From Spirosomataceae bacterium TFI 002 (lineage in GTDB: Bacteria; Bacteroidota; Bacteroidia; Cytophagales; Spirosomataceae): a DNA stretch of 64,000 nucleotides. Below are positions 27,527-35,670 of the stretch, in pieces. The notes beneath the pieces are model-generated. The model did not search any database, was not told where the DNA came from, and saw only the letters and a program-made list of their open reading frames with translations. The DNA lies in NCBI GenBank assembly GCA_900230115.1, contig LT907983.1, positions 620,001 to 684,000 of the forward strand, given 5' to 3'. Within the stretch, counting starts at the first letter, position 1. The number at the start of each line of letters is the position of its first letter. Position numbers and translations under genes: made by a program.

Positions 27527-27561
27527 AAAAAAATCCAGTAAACCTTGGCTTACTGGATTTT
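27527..27561. terminator. Bidirectional terminator between convergent transcripts
   Basis: Perfect 12-bp stem AAAATCCAGTAA/TTACTGGATTTT with an 8-nt loop. On the minus strand it is followed by TTTTTT and serves the GH105 gene. On the plus strand it ends in TTTT and can back up the upstream operon. Confidence 0.88.
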
Positions 27562-27583
27562 AAATAGATTTGAGATAAAGCTT

Positions 27584-28708
27584 TTATTTCATCTTTATCA
27601 TTTCGCTACCTGCAAGCAAAAATGCTCCAGTACCGAAGTTAAACCAAGAGTCTTTGTCGGCAGGTTTTGGATCATAACCTATAGTTTGTACCCAACCAAC
27701 TTTACCATTTTCTTGTTGACATTGTGCAAGAGCTTTCCATGCTTTGTCTACTGTAGGTTGGTAAGCTTTCTTGTCCAAAATTCCGTTGTTCAATCCCCAA
27801 GCTAGAGCGAATGTGTAAAAACCACTACCACTCGCTTCTCCATATTCAAAACCATCAGGATTCAATAAACTGGTTCTCCATAGTCCGTCTTCTGGTTGTA
27901 GTTCTTTAATTCTAGCTGCCATTGTTTTGTACAAATTCACATAGAATGGTCTATGCTCATAAGACTTAGGCATATCATCAAGAATAAGTGCCAGTCCTGC
28001 TAATACCCAGCCATTACCTCTTGACCAGAAGATTTTCTCACCATTTGGTTCTCTTCTATCAGTAGCTTCCCCTTTGATAAAGAATCTATTGTCACGGTAA
28101 AATAAGCTTTCATCCTTGTCAAAAAGGTAATTGTAAGACTCCATGTAATACTTATGCATCTCATCAAGGTACTTCGTGTCGTTTTTCATGTTGGAATAAG
28201 TGACAAGTACTGGAGGAGCCATAAACAATGCATCGCACCACCACCAAAGTATTTTTTGTTCAGCATTTCCTTTACCTACTTTCCAATCTTGTGGCTCATA
28301 AAGATGTTCGTGAATCCATTTGTCAGTTGCATCTAAGTTAACTTCTTTGTTACCTAAGTTTTTCAGGTGTAAATAAGCTGCAGAAATCACGATATCATCA
28401 GCGTGAAAAAACCTATCGTGAGTTTTCCACTCGTTCCTTTTCCCCATGTCTATCATCGCTTTTTCAAACAATGGGTTAGAAGTCGCTTTGTGGGCTCTCA
28501 TTACTCCTGTGTAATAAGCACCATTTGTCCAATCTGTTGGGCCTTTACCGTACTTTTCATTTTGCTCTTGCCACTGCATAGCTTTTACCATTGCAGTTTC
28601 TATTTCATTTGATTTGCTACTAGAGCTGGGTGCCTTGGTGGAGCATGATTGCAATATCACAAAGGGTATGAGTAGCAGTAAACTCGATTTTCTCAAAAAA
28701 ATGTTCAT
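27584..28708 (-). CDS. GH105/GH88 unsaturated uronyl hydrolase, lipoprotein
   Basis: A 374-residue enzyme. ATG at 28708 gives a lipoprotein signal, MNIFLRKSSLLLLIPFVILQ followed by the lipobox cysteine C22. The alpha/alpha-barrel signatures of YteR-type GH105 are present: FHADDIVISAAYLHL, WWWCDALFMAPPVL with the likely catalytic D159, WSRGNGWVLAGLALIL, GLWRTSLLN and EASGSGFYTFALAWGLN. These enzymes hydrate the unsaturated uronic acid left by polysaccharide lyases on pectin or ulvan-type fragments. The gene lies 126 bp downstream of a DUF4861 gene on the same strand, a common pairing in uronate-glycan loci. It is periplasmic or outer-membrane attached. Confidence 0.9.
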   Translation of the reverse strand: MNIFLRKSSLLLLIPFVILQSCSTKAPSSSSKSNEIETAMVKAMQWQEQNEKYGKGPTDWTNGAYYTGVMRAHKATSNPLFEKAMIDMGKRNEWKTHDRFFHADDIVISAAYLHLKNLGNKEVNLDATDKWIHEHLYEPQDWKVGKGNAEQKILWWWCDALFMAPPVLVTYSNMKNDTKYLDEMHKYYMESYNYLFDKDESLFYRDNRFFIKGEATDRREPNGEKIFWSRGNGWVLAGLALILDDMPKSYEHRPFYVNLYKTMAARIKELQPEDGLWRTSLLNPDGFEYGEASGSGFYTFALAWGLNNGILDKKAYQPTVDKAWKALAQCQQENGKVGWVQTIGYDPKPADKDSWFNFGTGAFLLAGSEMIKMK

Positions 28709-28834
28709 TGTGTTAAGGTTGATATATGGGTAAATTAAATTTATAATTGATGAATCCAAAAAATAAAACTGCTAAAGTTTATCATTAAAGTATTCATTTA
28801 ACTCATTGAAATACAAACAATAAGATAGAAATAA

Positions 28835-29953
28835 TTATTTCAAACTCACTTCCAATGGAGCCTGATTTTTAAAACTTTCTATATAAGAATTCCATTGTTC
28901 TGCATTTGTAATTTCACCAGCTTTATCCCATGCCGCTCCCATGAAATAAGTAAGTGGACTACCTTTTTTAAATACAGTATGGGTTAAAATTTGATCTTTA
29001 GAAATGGTCGTTGCAGTAACGGGTGTGGTCAAAACAACAGCAACTCCCGTAGTTCCATCTTTACCATGTTGCGGTTCCCAGTATACACTAGTACCATCCT
29101 TTTCATTAATTTTTATATGACCGTGTTCTGGTCTTTTTATAATCCCTACTACCACCGGCAGACTTTCGGCTCCATCGAATTTATAATCGACTTCTATCTT
29201 ATTCATTTGCGAGCCAGCATCAATACTAATTTTCTTTGTGGCGGAAACACTAAGTTCACCAACTTTCCAAGCGTCAAACTCTAAAACGAAAGTTGATCGC
29301 AACGGTCCATTGTCTAATACTTTGAATCGATGGTAATTTTTGGAATACACGACCTCGTCTCCTACTATAGGAGCAATGTTACCAGCACCTAGCGTGAGAC
29401 CAACATGGTAGTAATCTAAACCGTCACCAAGATCATGGTGATAGTCGCCATGCTTGTACCTTCTGTCTATAATAAGCTCATTGGTTCTTTTGGACCATAC
29501 ATCAAATCCATAAGCATCGCCTTTGGTTCCTTCCAAAGCCTTTCCATAAGCTCTAAAAGCGATTTTGTCATTTTCCCAAGCAAAATCATCAAGCCTTTCT
29601 GGCACATACCTTGCAAATGTTTTTGATACAATACTTTCCGGCTTTCCTTTAGCAAGGGTTAACACAAGCGTACTTTGTGCATTTACACTTACTTGTATCA
29701 GTAGGTTTTGAACCTCAACATTACCTTGATACTCTAGCTGATAAGGATATTCCTTTTTACCATCTTGGGAAACTACTTTAAAGTCTTTTTGAACTCCAAA
29801 TTTGGCGTTTACTTCTTTCCAAGGAATAGAAACCAAAGTCTCCTTTCGATCTGCATTTGAAGAATTTCTAATTGTAATATTTTGTGCAAAAACGAATTGA
29901 GTACACAAAAGCAGAACAAAAAGGGCTTTTACCCTAAATTGTTGACTATTCAT
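28835..29953 (-). CDS. DUF4861 domain-containing exported protein
   Basis: A 372-residue protein with signal peptide MNSQQFRVKALFVLLLCTQF ending VFAQ. The segments TFARYVPERLDDFAWENDKIAFRAYG, KHGDYHHDLGDGLDYYHVGLTLG and the C-terminal YFMGAAWDKAGEI match the DUF4861 family. This family is frequently encoded beside GH105 and sulfatases in ulvan and pectin utilisation loci. It is a predicted beta-rich periplasmic protein of unsettled function, with binding or catalysis on uronate oligosaccharides suspected. It is upstream of the GH105 gene with a 126-bp gap, probably co-transcribed. Confidence 0.82.
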   Translation of the reverse strand: MNSQQFRVKALFVLLLCTQFVFAQNITIRNSSNADRKETLVSIPWKEVNAKFGVQKDFKVVSQDGKKEYPYQLEYQGNVEVQNLLIQVSVNAQSTLVLTLAKGKPESIVSKTFARYVPERLDDFAWENDKIAFRAYGKALEGTKGDAYGFDVWSKRTNELIIDRRYKHGDYHHDLGDGLDYYHVGLTLGAGNIAPIVGDEVVYSKNYHRFKVLDNGPLRSTFVLEFDAWKVGELSVSATKKISIDAGSQMNKIEVDYKFDGAESLPVVVGIIKRPEHGHIKINEKDGTSVYWEPQHGKDGTTGVAVVLTTPVTATTISKDQILTHTVFKKGSPLTYFMGAAWDKAGEITNAEQWNSYIESFKNQAPLEVSLK

Positions 29954-30581
29954 GATTGAATATAATTTTAAGAATTCTGATTGAATAAGATAATTGAATG
30001 CAATTACCGAAAAAAAACTTTAAAACTGGTCGGAAGAGACCCTAATTCCATGCCAATTTTGAACCCAAAAATGATACTATTTCGACGTATTTTTTAATTA
30101 AAAGAGTCAAATATATTCTTATTTCAAGATTAATTTCAATCACCAAATCCTTAGAACTTTAAACGAGATTAAGTATTAAGATTTCGCACAAATTCATGTT
30201 TGTTAAGCAAGTCCAATTTGAATTTTTGGAAACCTATTATTTAACGAATCCTTCAATATCAGCAAGGTTTGGCATATTTTAGATTGAGCTTTTCAAAGGA
30301 TCCAAAACTTACACATTCCCCCACCCTTTTATATAAATGAGATGCGGCGATAAGTCTTCCCAAAAGTCAAATTATGATTCTCAATTTTACATTTTGATCA
30401 ATAGGTCGAATTCAAACATTGGTTTAAACCAAATCAATGGAGAGATTTAAAATTTCTCAAAAAAAAATGAGAAAAAATGCGTTAAAATCCCAAAGCTTGT
30501 TTTGATTTGTGTTCTCATTACAGGCATTCCTAAAAATAAACATTGTAGGGTTTTTGTCGTTCAAAAAAGAAAAAACACATT
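29954..30581. other. Long A/T-rich intergenic region with palindromes
   Basis: 628 bp with no ORF of coding character and no tRNA fold that I can see. It separates divergent genes and should contain both promoters, though no exact TAnnTTTG box is positioned convincingly. It contains a perfect 14-bp palindrome TTGGTTTAAACCAA (30419-30432) and a near-perfect inverted repeat GAGAGATTTAAAATTTCTC (30440-30458) followed by a run of A. A small RNA or regulator binding site is possible but unproven. Confidence 0.6.
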
Positions 30582-30923
30582 ATGAACCAGAGTAAACCAA
30601 GGGTAATCAAAGATTTCGAGAAACTCGATCCAGAGATGCAAGAGCAGATAAAATTTTCGTACCCATTTGGATTTTCAGATCACCTTATCCGCTTTACCAA
30701 TAAAGATGGAAAGTATGTATCGGCACTACCATTTGAAACAGACGAAAAGTACTATTTAGTAAGAATGACAATTTCTCAAGCAGAAGACATCATCAGCGAT
30801 GACGATGACTTTGATGATGATGGTAATCTTAAAGATGACGTAAAAGAAGAGTACAGCGATAAATACGCCGATCTGGATTACATTAATCCTGCAGAAGAAG
30901 GAGACATCGAAGACGAAGACTAA
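30582..30923 (+). CDS. Conserved hypothetical acidic protein
   Basis: A 113-residue cytoplasmic protein with a globular N-terminal part (VIKDFEKLDPEMQEQIKFSY, FSDHLIRFTNKDGKYVSALPF, KYYLVRM) and a very acidic tail rich in Asp and Glu (ISDDDDFDDDGNL and EEGDIEDED). Similar small acidic proteins occur in Bacteroidota, but I know no assigned function. The tail could bind cations or basic proteins. Codon use is typical and the ATG is well placed. Confidence 0.75.
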   Translation: MNQSKPRVIKDFEKLDPEMQEQIKFSYPFGFSDHLIRFTNKDGKYVSALPFETDEKYYLVRMTISQAEDIISDDDDFDDDGNLKDDVKEEYSDKYADLDYINPAEEGDIEDED

Positions 30924-31029
30924 ATCGGCTCGATATTTGTGATTTCAATATCATTAACAAAGACAAATGCACCATTAGTGCCGAAGCTGCGTTAATAAAT
31001 TAATCACCACAAAAAAGATTAAAAATAAT

Positions 31030-31461
31030 ATGAAGCGTATTTTATTGTGCATTGCACTTATATCCATTGTATCAATAGGCTCTTATGCCCAATCTGGAAT
31101 AAAGTTTGAACATGGAAATTGGGATGCTGTAGTTGCTAAAGCAAAAGCTGAGAATAAATTGATATTCATGGATGCCTACACAACTTGGTGTGGCCCTTGT
31201 AAACTTTTGCAAAAGAAAGTATTTCCAGATGTAGAGTTGGGTAATTTCTACAACAAAGAATTTATCAATGTAAAAATTGATATGGAAAATGGTGAAGGTC
31301 CAGGCCTAGCCGCTAAATATCCTGTAAGAGGATATCCAACCTTGATGTTTATAGATCCAAATACACAAAAAGTGGTAAACTCTGTGTTAGGATATAGAGA
31401 AGCAAATCAACTTTTGGCTATAGGTCAATCTCAAGCTGCTAAAAAGAAAGCATCGAGATAA
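31030..31461 (+). CDS. Periplasmic thioredoxin-like protein
   Basis: A 143-residue exported protein: signal peptide MKRILLCIALISIVSIGSYA, then a thioredoxin fold with active site WCGPCKLL (C54, C57), NVKIDMENGEGPGLAAKY and the cis-proline segment VRGYPTLMFID. It fits the short DUF255/thioredoxin_7-like periplasmic group used in disulfide reduction or protection. It is followed by a terminator with a UUCG loop. It is a second periplasmic redox protein besides that at 11477. Confidence 0.88.
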   Translation: MKRILLCIALISIVSIGSYAQSGIKFEHGNWDAVVAKAKAENKLIFMDAYTTWCGPCKLLQKKVFPDVELGNFYNKEFINVKIDMENGEGPGLAAKYPVRGYPTLMFIDPNTQKVVNSVLGYREANQLLAIGQSQAAKKKASR

Positions 31462-31490
31462 AATCTAAGCCAAAAATCGCAAAATATACG

Positions 31491-31527
31491 AGCCCTTCTA
31501 ATTTCGATTAGAGGGGCTTATTTTTTC
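31491..31527 (+). terminator. Terminator with TTCG tetraloop
   Basis: Stem AGCCCTTCTAAT/ATTAGAGGGGCT (one G-U pair) with loop TTCG is followed by TATTTTTT. It overlaps the stop codon of the convergent methyltransferase gene. Confidence 0.88.
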
Positions 31528-32723
31528 TTTATTAATGCCATGTAAAATCCATCCCAACCTTGCTCTGAAGGTAAAACCTGTAAATCTTTAACAAGCTTAA
31601 AGTTTGAGTTATTTGCCAAAAAGTTTTGAACTTGACCCTGATTCTCGGACTTAAAAATACTGCAAGTAGCATAAACCAACAATCCTCCTGATTTTAACAT
31701 TTTGGTATAATCTTGTAGAAGGCTCGCTTGAAGCTCAGTGATATTATCCATGAACTCAGCCTTTAGCTTCCACTTGGCATCTACATTTCTTTTGAAAGTA
31801 CCTGACCCACTACAAGGAACATCGAGTAATAACTTATCTGCCCAACTTCCGTATTTTGATAAGACCTCTTTCTTAACTAGCTCTGTTTTTATAATGTCAA
31901 ATCTGTTTCTTTTGGCACGAGCGGCAAGTTCTGTGAGTTTTTTGCCATCCACATCCATTGCGACAATTTCACCTTTATTACGCATCCAGTCAGCTAAATT
32001 GAGTGCTTTGCCTCCAGCACCAGCACAAGCGTCAATTATTTTTTCGCCAGACCTTGGTCTTAATAAAGAAGCAATAAGTTGGCTACCAGCATCCTGCACC
32101 TCAATCATCCCTTTTTTGAAAACCGAAGTAGTATCTATTCTCTTTCTTTCTGTAAGTCTTAATGCTTGCTCCGCTCCTTCTACCATTTCGACTTCTACGC
32201 CTTCTTCACCAAGCCTAAAAGCACAATCCTCTACAGATATTTTGGAAGTATTAACTCTTAAAAACACATCAGCTTCTCTGCTCATGGCCTTCATTTCTGA
32301 TTGCCAACTCTCCCCTGTTTGAGCAGCTCCATATTCGTTTAACCAGTCCGTAACTGAATATTTTACTTTGAACTCGACATCTTGACCTTTCAAGTCTACA
32401 ACAGCGGCTTTATCAATCGTGGCAAACTCCTCCCATTGTGGCAATTCATAATCCGCCATAACAAGCCAAGTACCGAGCATTTGCCAATATTGGGCAGGCT
32501 GCTTGATCTTGCGTTCGTCTATACTCGCACAAAACTTTATATATCGCCAATTGCGAACAATCTCATAAGTTGCATTTGCAACAAACTTTCTATCTTTGGA
32601 TCCCCACTTCTTATTATTCTTGAGAGATTTATCAACAACAAAGTTTGCTGTTTTTTGATGGTTAAAGATCTCTATCAAATTTTGGATGACTCCTTCGCAC
32701 AACGGACGATATACTTTTTGCAT
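31518..32723 (-). CDS. RsmB/NOP-family RNA (cytosine-5) methyltransferase
   Basis: A 401-residue SAM-dependent methyltransferase. The C-terminal catalytic domain shows motif I DACAGAGGKALNLA, motif IV LLDVPCSGSGTFKRN with the release cysteine, and motif VI LVYATCSIFKSENQGQV with the nucleophilic cysteine. The N-terminal part resembles the NusB-like RNA-binding extension of RsmB, though it is diverged. The likely product is m5C in rRNA (position 967 of 16S in E. coli RsmB) or tRNA; the exact target cannot be told from sequence. The start at 32723 fits. It is divergent from the Rrf2 gene. Confidence 0.88.
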   Translation of the reverse strand: MQKVYRPLCEGVIQNLIEIFNHQKTANFVVDKSLKNNKKWGSKDRKFVANATYEIVRNWRYIKFCASIDERKIKQPAQYWQMLGTWLVMADYELPQWEEFATIDKAAVVDLKGQDVEFKVKYSVTDWLNEYGAAQTGESWQSEMKAMSREADVFLRVNTSKISVEDCAFRLGEEGVEVEMVEGAEQALRLTERKRIDTTSVFKKGMIEVQDAGSQLIASLLRPRSGEKIIDACAGAGGKALNLADWMRNKGEIVAMDVDGKKLTELAARAKRNRFDIIKTELVKKEVLSKYGSWADKLLLDVPCSGSGTFKRNVDAKWKLKAEFMDNITELQASLLQDYTKMLKSGGLLVYATCSIFKSENQGQVQNFLANNSNFKLVKDLQVLPSEQGWDGFYMALIKKK

Positions 32724-32855
32724 ACTTTTTCTAAATAATTTGCAAAAATGCTAATTCTTAATCGGCAAATCAGATTTATGGCCATAATTAACTTTGGTCA
32801 AAAAAAATGAGTTAATTTGTATTAGCCCAATTCGGTAAAGAAAATTCATCATTAA

Positions 32856-33293
32856 ATGTTATCCAAAAAAGCCAAATACGCTTTAAAAGCCCTCCGATAT
32901 CTCGGTGAACGATACCAAAACACCAATCCATCATTGATTTCGGAAATTGCAGAAAATGAACAAATCCCAAAGAAATTTTTAGAAGCTATATTAGTCCTTC
33001 TAAAAAACAACAGTATTCTTCGAAGTATCAAAGGCAAAGGCGGTGGATATATGCTAAGACTTCCACCTGAAGAAATCACTTTTGCAAAAGTACTCCGCAT
33101 CATAGACGGTCCTATTGCTCCAGTTTTATGTGTTTCACTCAACTTTTATGGTAAGTGTGATGACTGCGGGGAAGAGGTTGATTGTACATTACGAAATGTA
33201 ATGACAAAAGTGAGAGACGCGAACCTAGAAGTGTACAATAAAACAACAATTGCACATCTTATGACCAATAAATCCATTGGCGATAGCAAATAA
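32856..33293 (+). CDS. Rrf2-family transcriptional regulator
   Basis: A 145-residue winged-helix regulator: MLSKKAKYALKALRYLGE, SLISEIAENEQIPKKFLEAIL (recognition helix) and SIKGKGGGYMLRLP wing, all classic Rrf2. The C-terminal half contains cysteines C92, C101, C104 and C110, compatible with an Fe-S cluster or redox sensing as in IscR/NsrR, although the spacing CDDCGEEVDC is not the standard triad. No Fe-S assembly or nitric oxide genes lie nearby, so the target is unknown. Confidence 0.93.
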   Translation: MLSKKAKYALKALRYLGERYQNTNPSLISEIAENEQIPKKFLEAILVLLKNNSILRSIKGKGGGYMLRLPPEEITFAKVLRIIDGPIAPVLCVSLNFYGKCDDCGEEVDCTLRNVMTKVRDANLEVYNKTTIAHLMTNKSIGDSK

Positions 33294-33339
33294 ACAGATC
33301 ATCCCAGTCGCTAACCATTCGTCAAAAAAAGGATATACC

Positions 33340-33347
33340 TACATTTG
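33340..33347 (+). promoter_or_regulatory. -7 box upstream of the 159-aa membrane protein
   Basis: TACATTTG matches TAnnTTTG exactly, 55 nt before the ATG at 33403. No strong -33 element. Confidence 0.4.
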
Positions 33348-33402
33348 AAAATAAGCTATATTCGCATAAACATAATTCAAAACCTTAAACATCTCTTAAA
33401 CT

Positions 33403-33882
33403 ATGAACTCACTTAGACCTACATTTTTAACAGTATTATGTATCCTCACTTTCATTGGAAGCGGATGGGGAGTAATCAATGCAATAACAAGTTATCAATC
33501 TGCCGAAATTGCTGCTGGAGTGACTTCAGAAGCGATGGATGAGGCCATGGACCAAATAGAAGAATCAGCAGATGGCGAAGAAATGCCTGATTTTGTTGGT
33601 AAGTTGATGGGGTCTCTAACAGATTCAATGACTGCAGAAAATATTAGAAATAGTTCTATGGCATCTGGCCTAGCGGCTATTTTGTGCCTATTAGGAGCTT
33701 TTATGATGTGGCAACTAAATAAAAACGGATATTGGATTTACCTAGCTGGAATTGCGGTAACAATTTTTGCCCCAATGGTAATACTAGGTGGGTTGGTTGG
33801 AGCTGCAGCTTCTGGAGCCTCAGCATTTGTAGGCGTTCTGTTTGCTGTGCTATACGGTATCAATTTGAAGCATATGAATTAA
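33403..33882 (+). CDS. Hypothetical membrane protein
   Basis: A 159-residue protein with an N-terminal hydrophobic helix (FLTVLCILTFIGSGWGVINA), an acidic soluble loop of about 60 residues (MDEAMDQIEESADGEEMPDF), and two or three C-terminal transmembrane helices rich in Gly and Ala (SGLAAILCLLGAFMMWQL, MVILGGLVGAAASGASAFV). No catalytic motif is visible. Similar small Bacteroidota proteins are annotated only as hypothetical. It is monocistronic, followed by a terminator. Confidence 0.75.
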   Translation: MNSLRPTFLTVLCILTFIGSGWGVINAITSYQSAEIAAGVTSEAMDEAMDQIEESADGEEMPDFVGKLMGSLTDSMTAENIRNSSMASGLAAILCLLGAFMMWQLNKNGYWIYLAGIAVTIFAPMVILGGLVGAAASGASAFVGVLFAVLYGINLKHMN

Positions 33883-33904
33883 TTTATAATAAACGCATAC
33901 AAGG

Positions 33905-33933
33905 AAGGCAGCTCTGATAGCTGTCTTTTTTTT
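33905..33933 (+). terminator. Rho-independent terminator
   Basis: Stem AAGGCAGCT/AGCTGTCTT (one G-U pair), 5-nt loop, then a run of T, 22 nt after the stop of the membrane protein gene. Confidence 0.9.
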
Positions 33934-33986
33934 GTTCCGTTCTTTCTTCTTAATTTGTACTTTTATCCACCTTTTCTTCAAGACTT

Positions 33987-34688
33987 ATGAAAACTACAAT
34001 TAAAGCAGTTGCCTTTTTATTGCTCTCCAGCACCATCATCCAGGCTCAAGGATTCTTGAGCGGATTTGATAGATTCTCGAAAAAAAAACCAGCTTATGTT
34101 ACGCTTCAAAATGGCGAAGAGATAGAAGGAGAAATCAATGATTTGGATCGCCGAAAAGGTTTGATAGAAGAAATTACCCTTGAAATTGGTAAAAAGAAAA
34201 AGACTTTCAAGTCATCGGAAATAAAGTCAATGTATCTTCCTGCAAGTGGATTGTCTAAGTTGAACAATCAAATGGATGTAGCAACCAAGCTAGACAAATG
34301 GGATAACAGAAGTGTTAATTTGGGGCATATAAACGAAGGTTATGCTCTTTTTGAACTTACTGAAGTTCAGATTAAGAAAAATACAGAAATGCTTTTGATG
34401 CAACTGGTGAACCCTACAAGTTGTAGCAAACTTAGGGTATATTTTGACCCATGGGCACCTCAAACAATGGGAGTTGGAATAGGTGGAATGACAGTAGCGG
34501 GTGGTTTGGATAAATCATATTATGTATCGCTACCAAACAAAGCTGCATTCAAACTTCAAAAGAAAAATTATGTAGAATCGCTTCCAATTATATTTGAGGG
34601 TTGTGAGTCACTTATAAAGGAAGCAGCTGAGGAAGACAAATGGAAGGAATTAGCCACTCATGTAGAAACTTACGATAAATGTGAGTAA
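33987..34688 (+). CDS. Exported hypothetical protein
   Basis: A 233-residue protein with signal peptide MKTTIKAVAFLLLSSTIIQA. The segment PAYVTLQNGEEIEGEINDLD looks like a small beta-barrel fold often found in Bacteroidota proteins handling surface components; the rest (LRVYFDPWAPQTMGVGIGGM, SKAAFKLQ-like) is not recognised. Two C-terminal cysteines may form a disulfide. It overlaps the following glycosyltransferase by 8 bp, so they form an operon, and a role at the cell surface is plausible. Confidence 0.7.
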   Translation: MKTTIKAVAFLLLSSTIIQAQGFLSGFDRFSKKKPAYVTLQNGEEIEGEINDLDRRKGLIEEITLEIGKKKKTFKSSEIKSMYLPASGLSKLNNQMDVATKLDKWDNRSVNLGHINEGYALFELTEVQIKKNTEMLLMQLVNPTSCSKLRVYFDPWAPQTMGVGIGGMTVAGGLDKSYYVSLPNKAAFKLQKKNYVESLPIIFEGCESLIKEAAEEDKWKELATHVETYDKCE

Positions 34689-35670
34689 ATCCCCCATTGT
34701 AAGTATTCTAGTTGCTGTGAGAAATGAAGAAGCTGTAATCGAAAGATTGTTACTTTCGATAGAGAACCTTGCGTATTCTCCAGATAAGTTTGAAGTTATT
34801 TTAGGTAATGACCACTCTAGCGATCGCACAGATAGTATCTTGAATGAATATGCTCAAAAACATCAAAATTGGAAAGTTGAGACACTAACTGATGACCCAA
34901 ATTCGGTCTTAAAAGGAAAATCGAGGGTTCTAAACATCCTAGCCAAAGAAGCGAAGGGAGACTTTTTGTTTTTCACAGATGCAGACATTTCACTTCCGAG
35001 CAATTGGATAGAAGGAATGCTTAGTTACTTTGATTCCAATGTGGGCGTTGTGGTAGGAACCACCAGTATGGAGGATAATAGTTTTTTAGCTATCATGCAA
35101 TCCCTAGAATGGATCAGTGTCTTGAATTTCAATAAGATAATGTCTGATTGGGGAATTGAAACAACAGGTATGGGAAACAACATGGCTGTGAGTAGAATTG
35201 CCTACAACGCCGTGGGTGGATATGATAAAATCGGATTTAGTATTGTGGAAGACTACGCACTTTACAAAGCAATTATTAATGCGGGTTTTGGTTTCAAACA
35301 AACTTTCACTGAGGACTCGCATTCTCTTACACTTCCTCCAGACAACTTTTTGGAACAAAGAACAAGGTGGATTAGTGGAGCTATTAAGAGTAAATCTAAG
35401 TTTGTGATTCCTGCGGTTTTGCAATCATTATCCTTACCGATTTACATAATTCTACTATTTGTAAGTTGGAAAGCAGCCCTGACTATTTGGCTAACTTTTA
35501 TGGTTTTTAACTTATACGTCATCGCGAATTCTAATAAGAAACTTGGTTTGACTAACTCAATATTTTGGTCGCCAGTTTTCTGTTTTTATGTTCCAATTTC
35601 ATGGGGAATACAAATAAGCTATTACATTCTAAAGCAAGGAAAGGTGAGTTGGAAAGGTCGTAGTTATTAA
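34681..35670 (+). CDS. Family 2 glycosyltransferase, membrane-anchored, GTG start
   Basis: A 329-residue GT2 enzyme: VSILVAVRNEEAVIERLL, EVILGNDHSSDRTDSI, the DXD-like LFFTDADISLP, the acceptor-side ED in SIVEDYALYK, and QRTRW, the QxxRW motif of processive-type transferases. Two to three hydrophobic segments at the C-terminus (LPIYIILLFVSWKAALTIWL) anchor it in the inner membrane. Candidate products are an exopolysaccharide, glycolipid or carotenoid glycoside. The start is a GTG at 34681 that overlaps the upstream gene by 8 bp, since there is no nearby ATG that keeps the N-terminal motif. Its stop directly abuts the convergent corA stop. Confidence 0.88.
   Translation: MSKSPIVSILVAVRNEEAVIERLLLSIENLAYSPDKFEVILGNDHSSDRTDSILNEYAQKHQNWKVETLTDDPNSVLKGKSRVLNILAKEAKGDFLFFTDADISLPSNWIEGMLSYFDSNVGVVVGTTSMEDNSFLAIMQSLEWISVLNFNKIMSDWGIETTGMGNNMAVSRIAYNAVGGYDKIGFSIVEDYALYKAIINAGFGFKQTFTEDSHSLTLPPDNFLEQRTRWISGAIKSKSKFVIPAVLQSLSLPIYIILLFVSWKAALTIWLTFMVFNLYVIANSNKKLGLTNSIFWSPVFCFYVPISWGIQISYYILKQGKVSWKGRSY

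Noticed and set aside
27545-27805. 86-codon plus-strand ORF opposite GH105
   Set aside because: It is antisense to the conserved C-terminus of the GH105 enzyme and has no domain.
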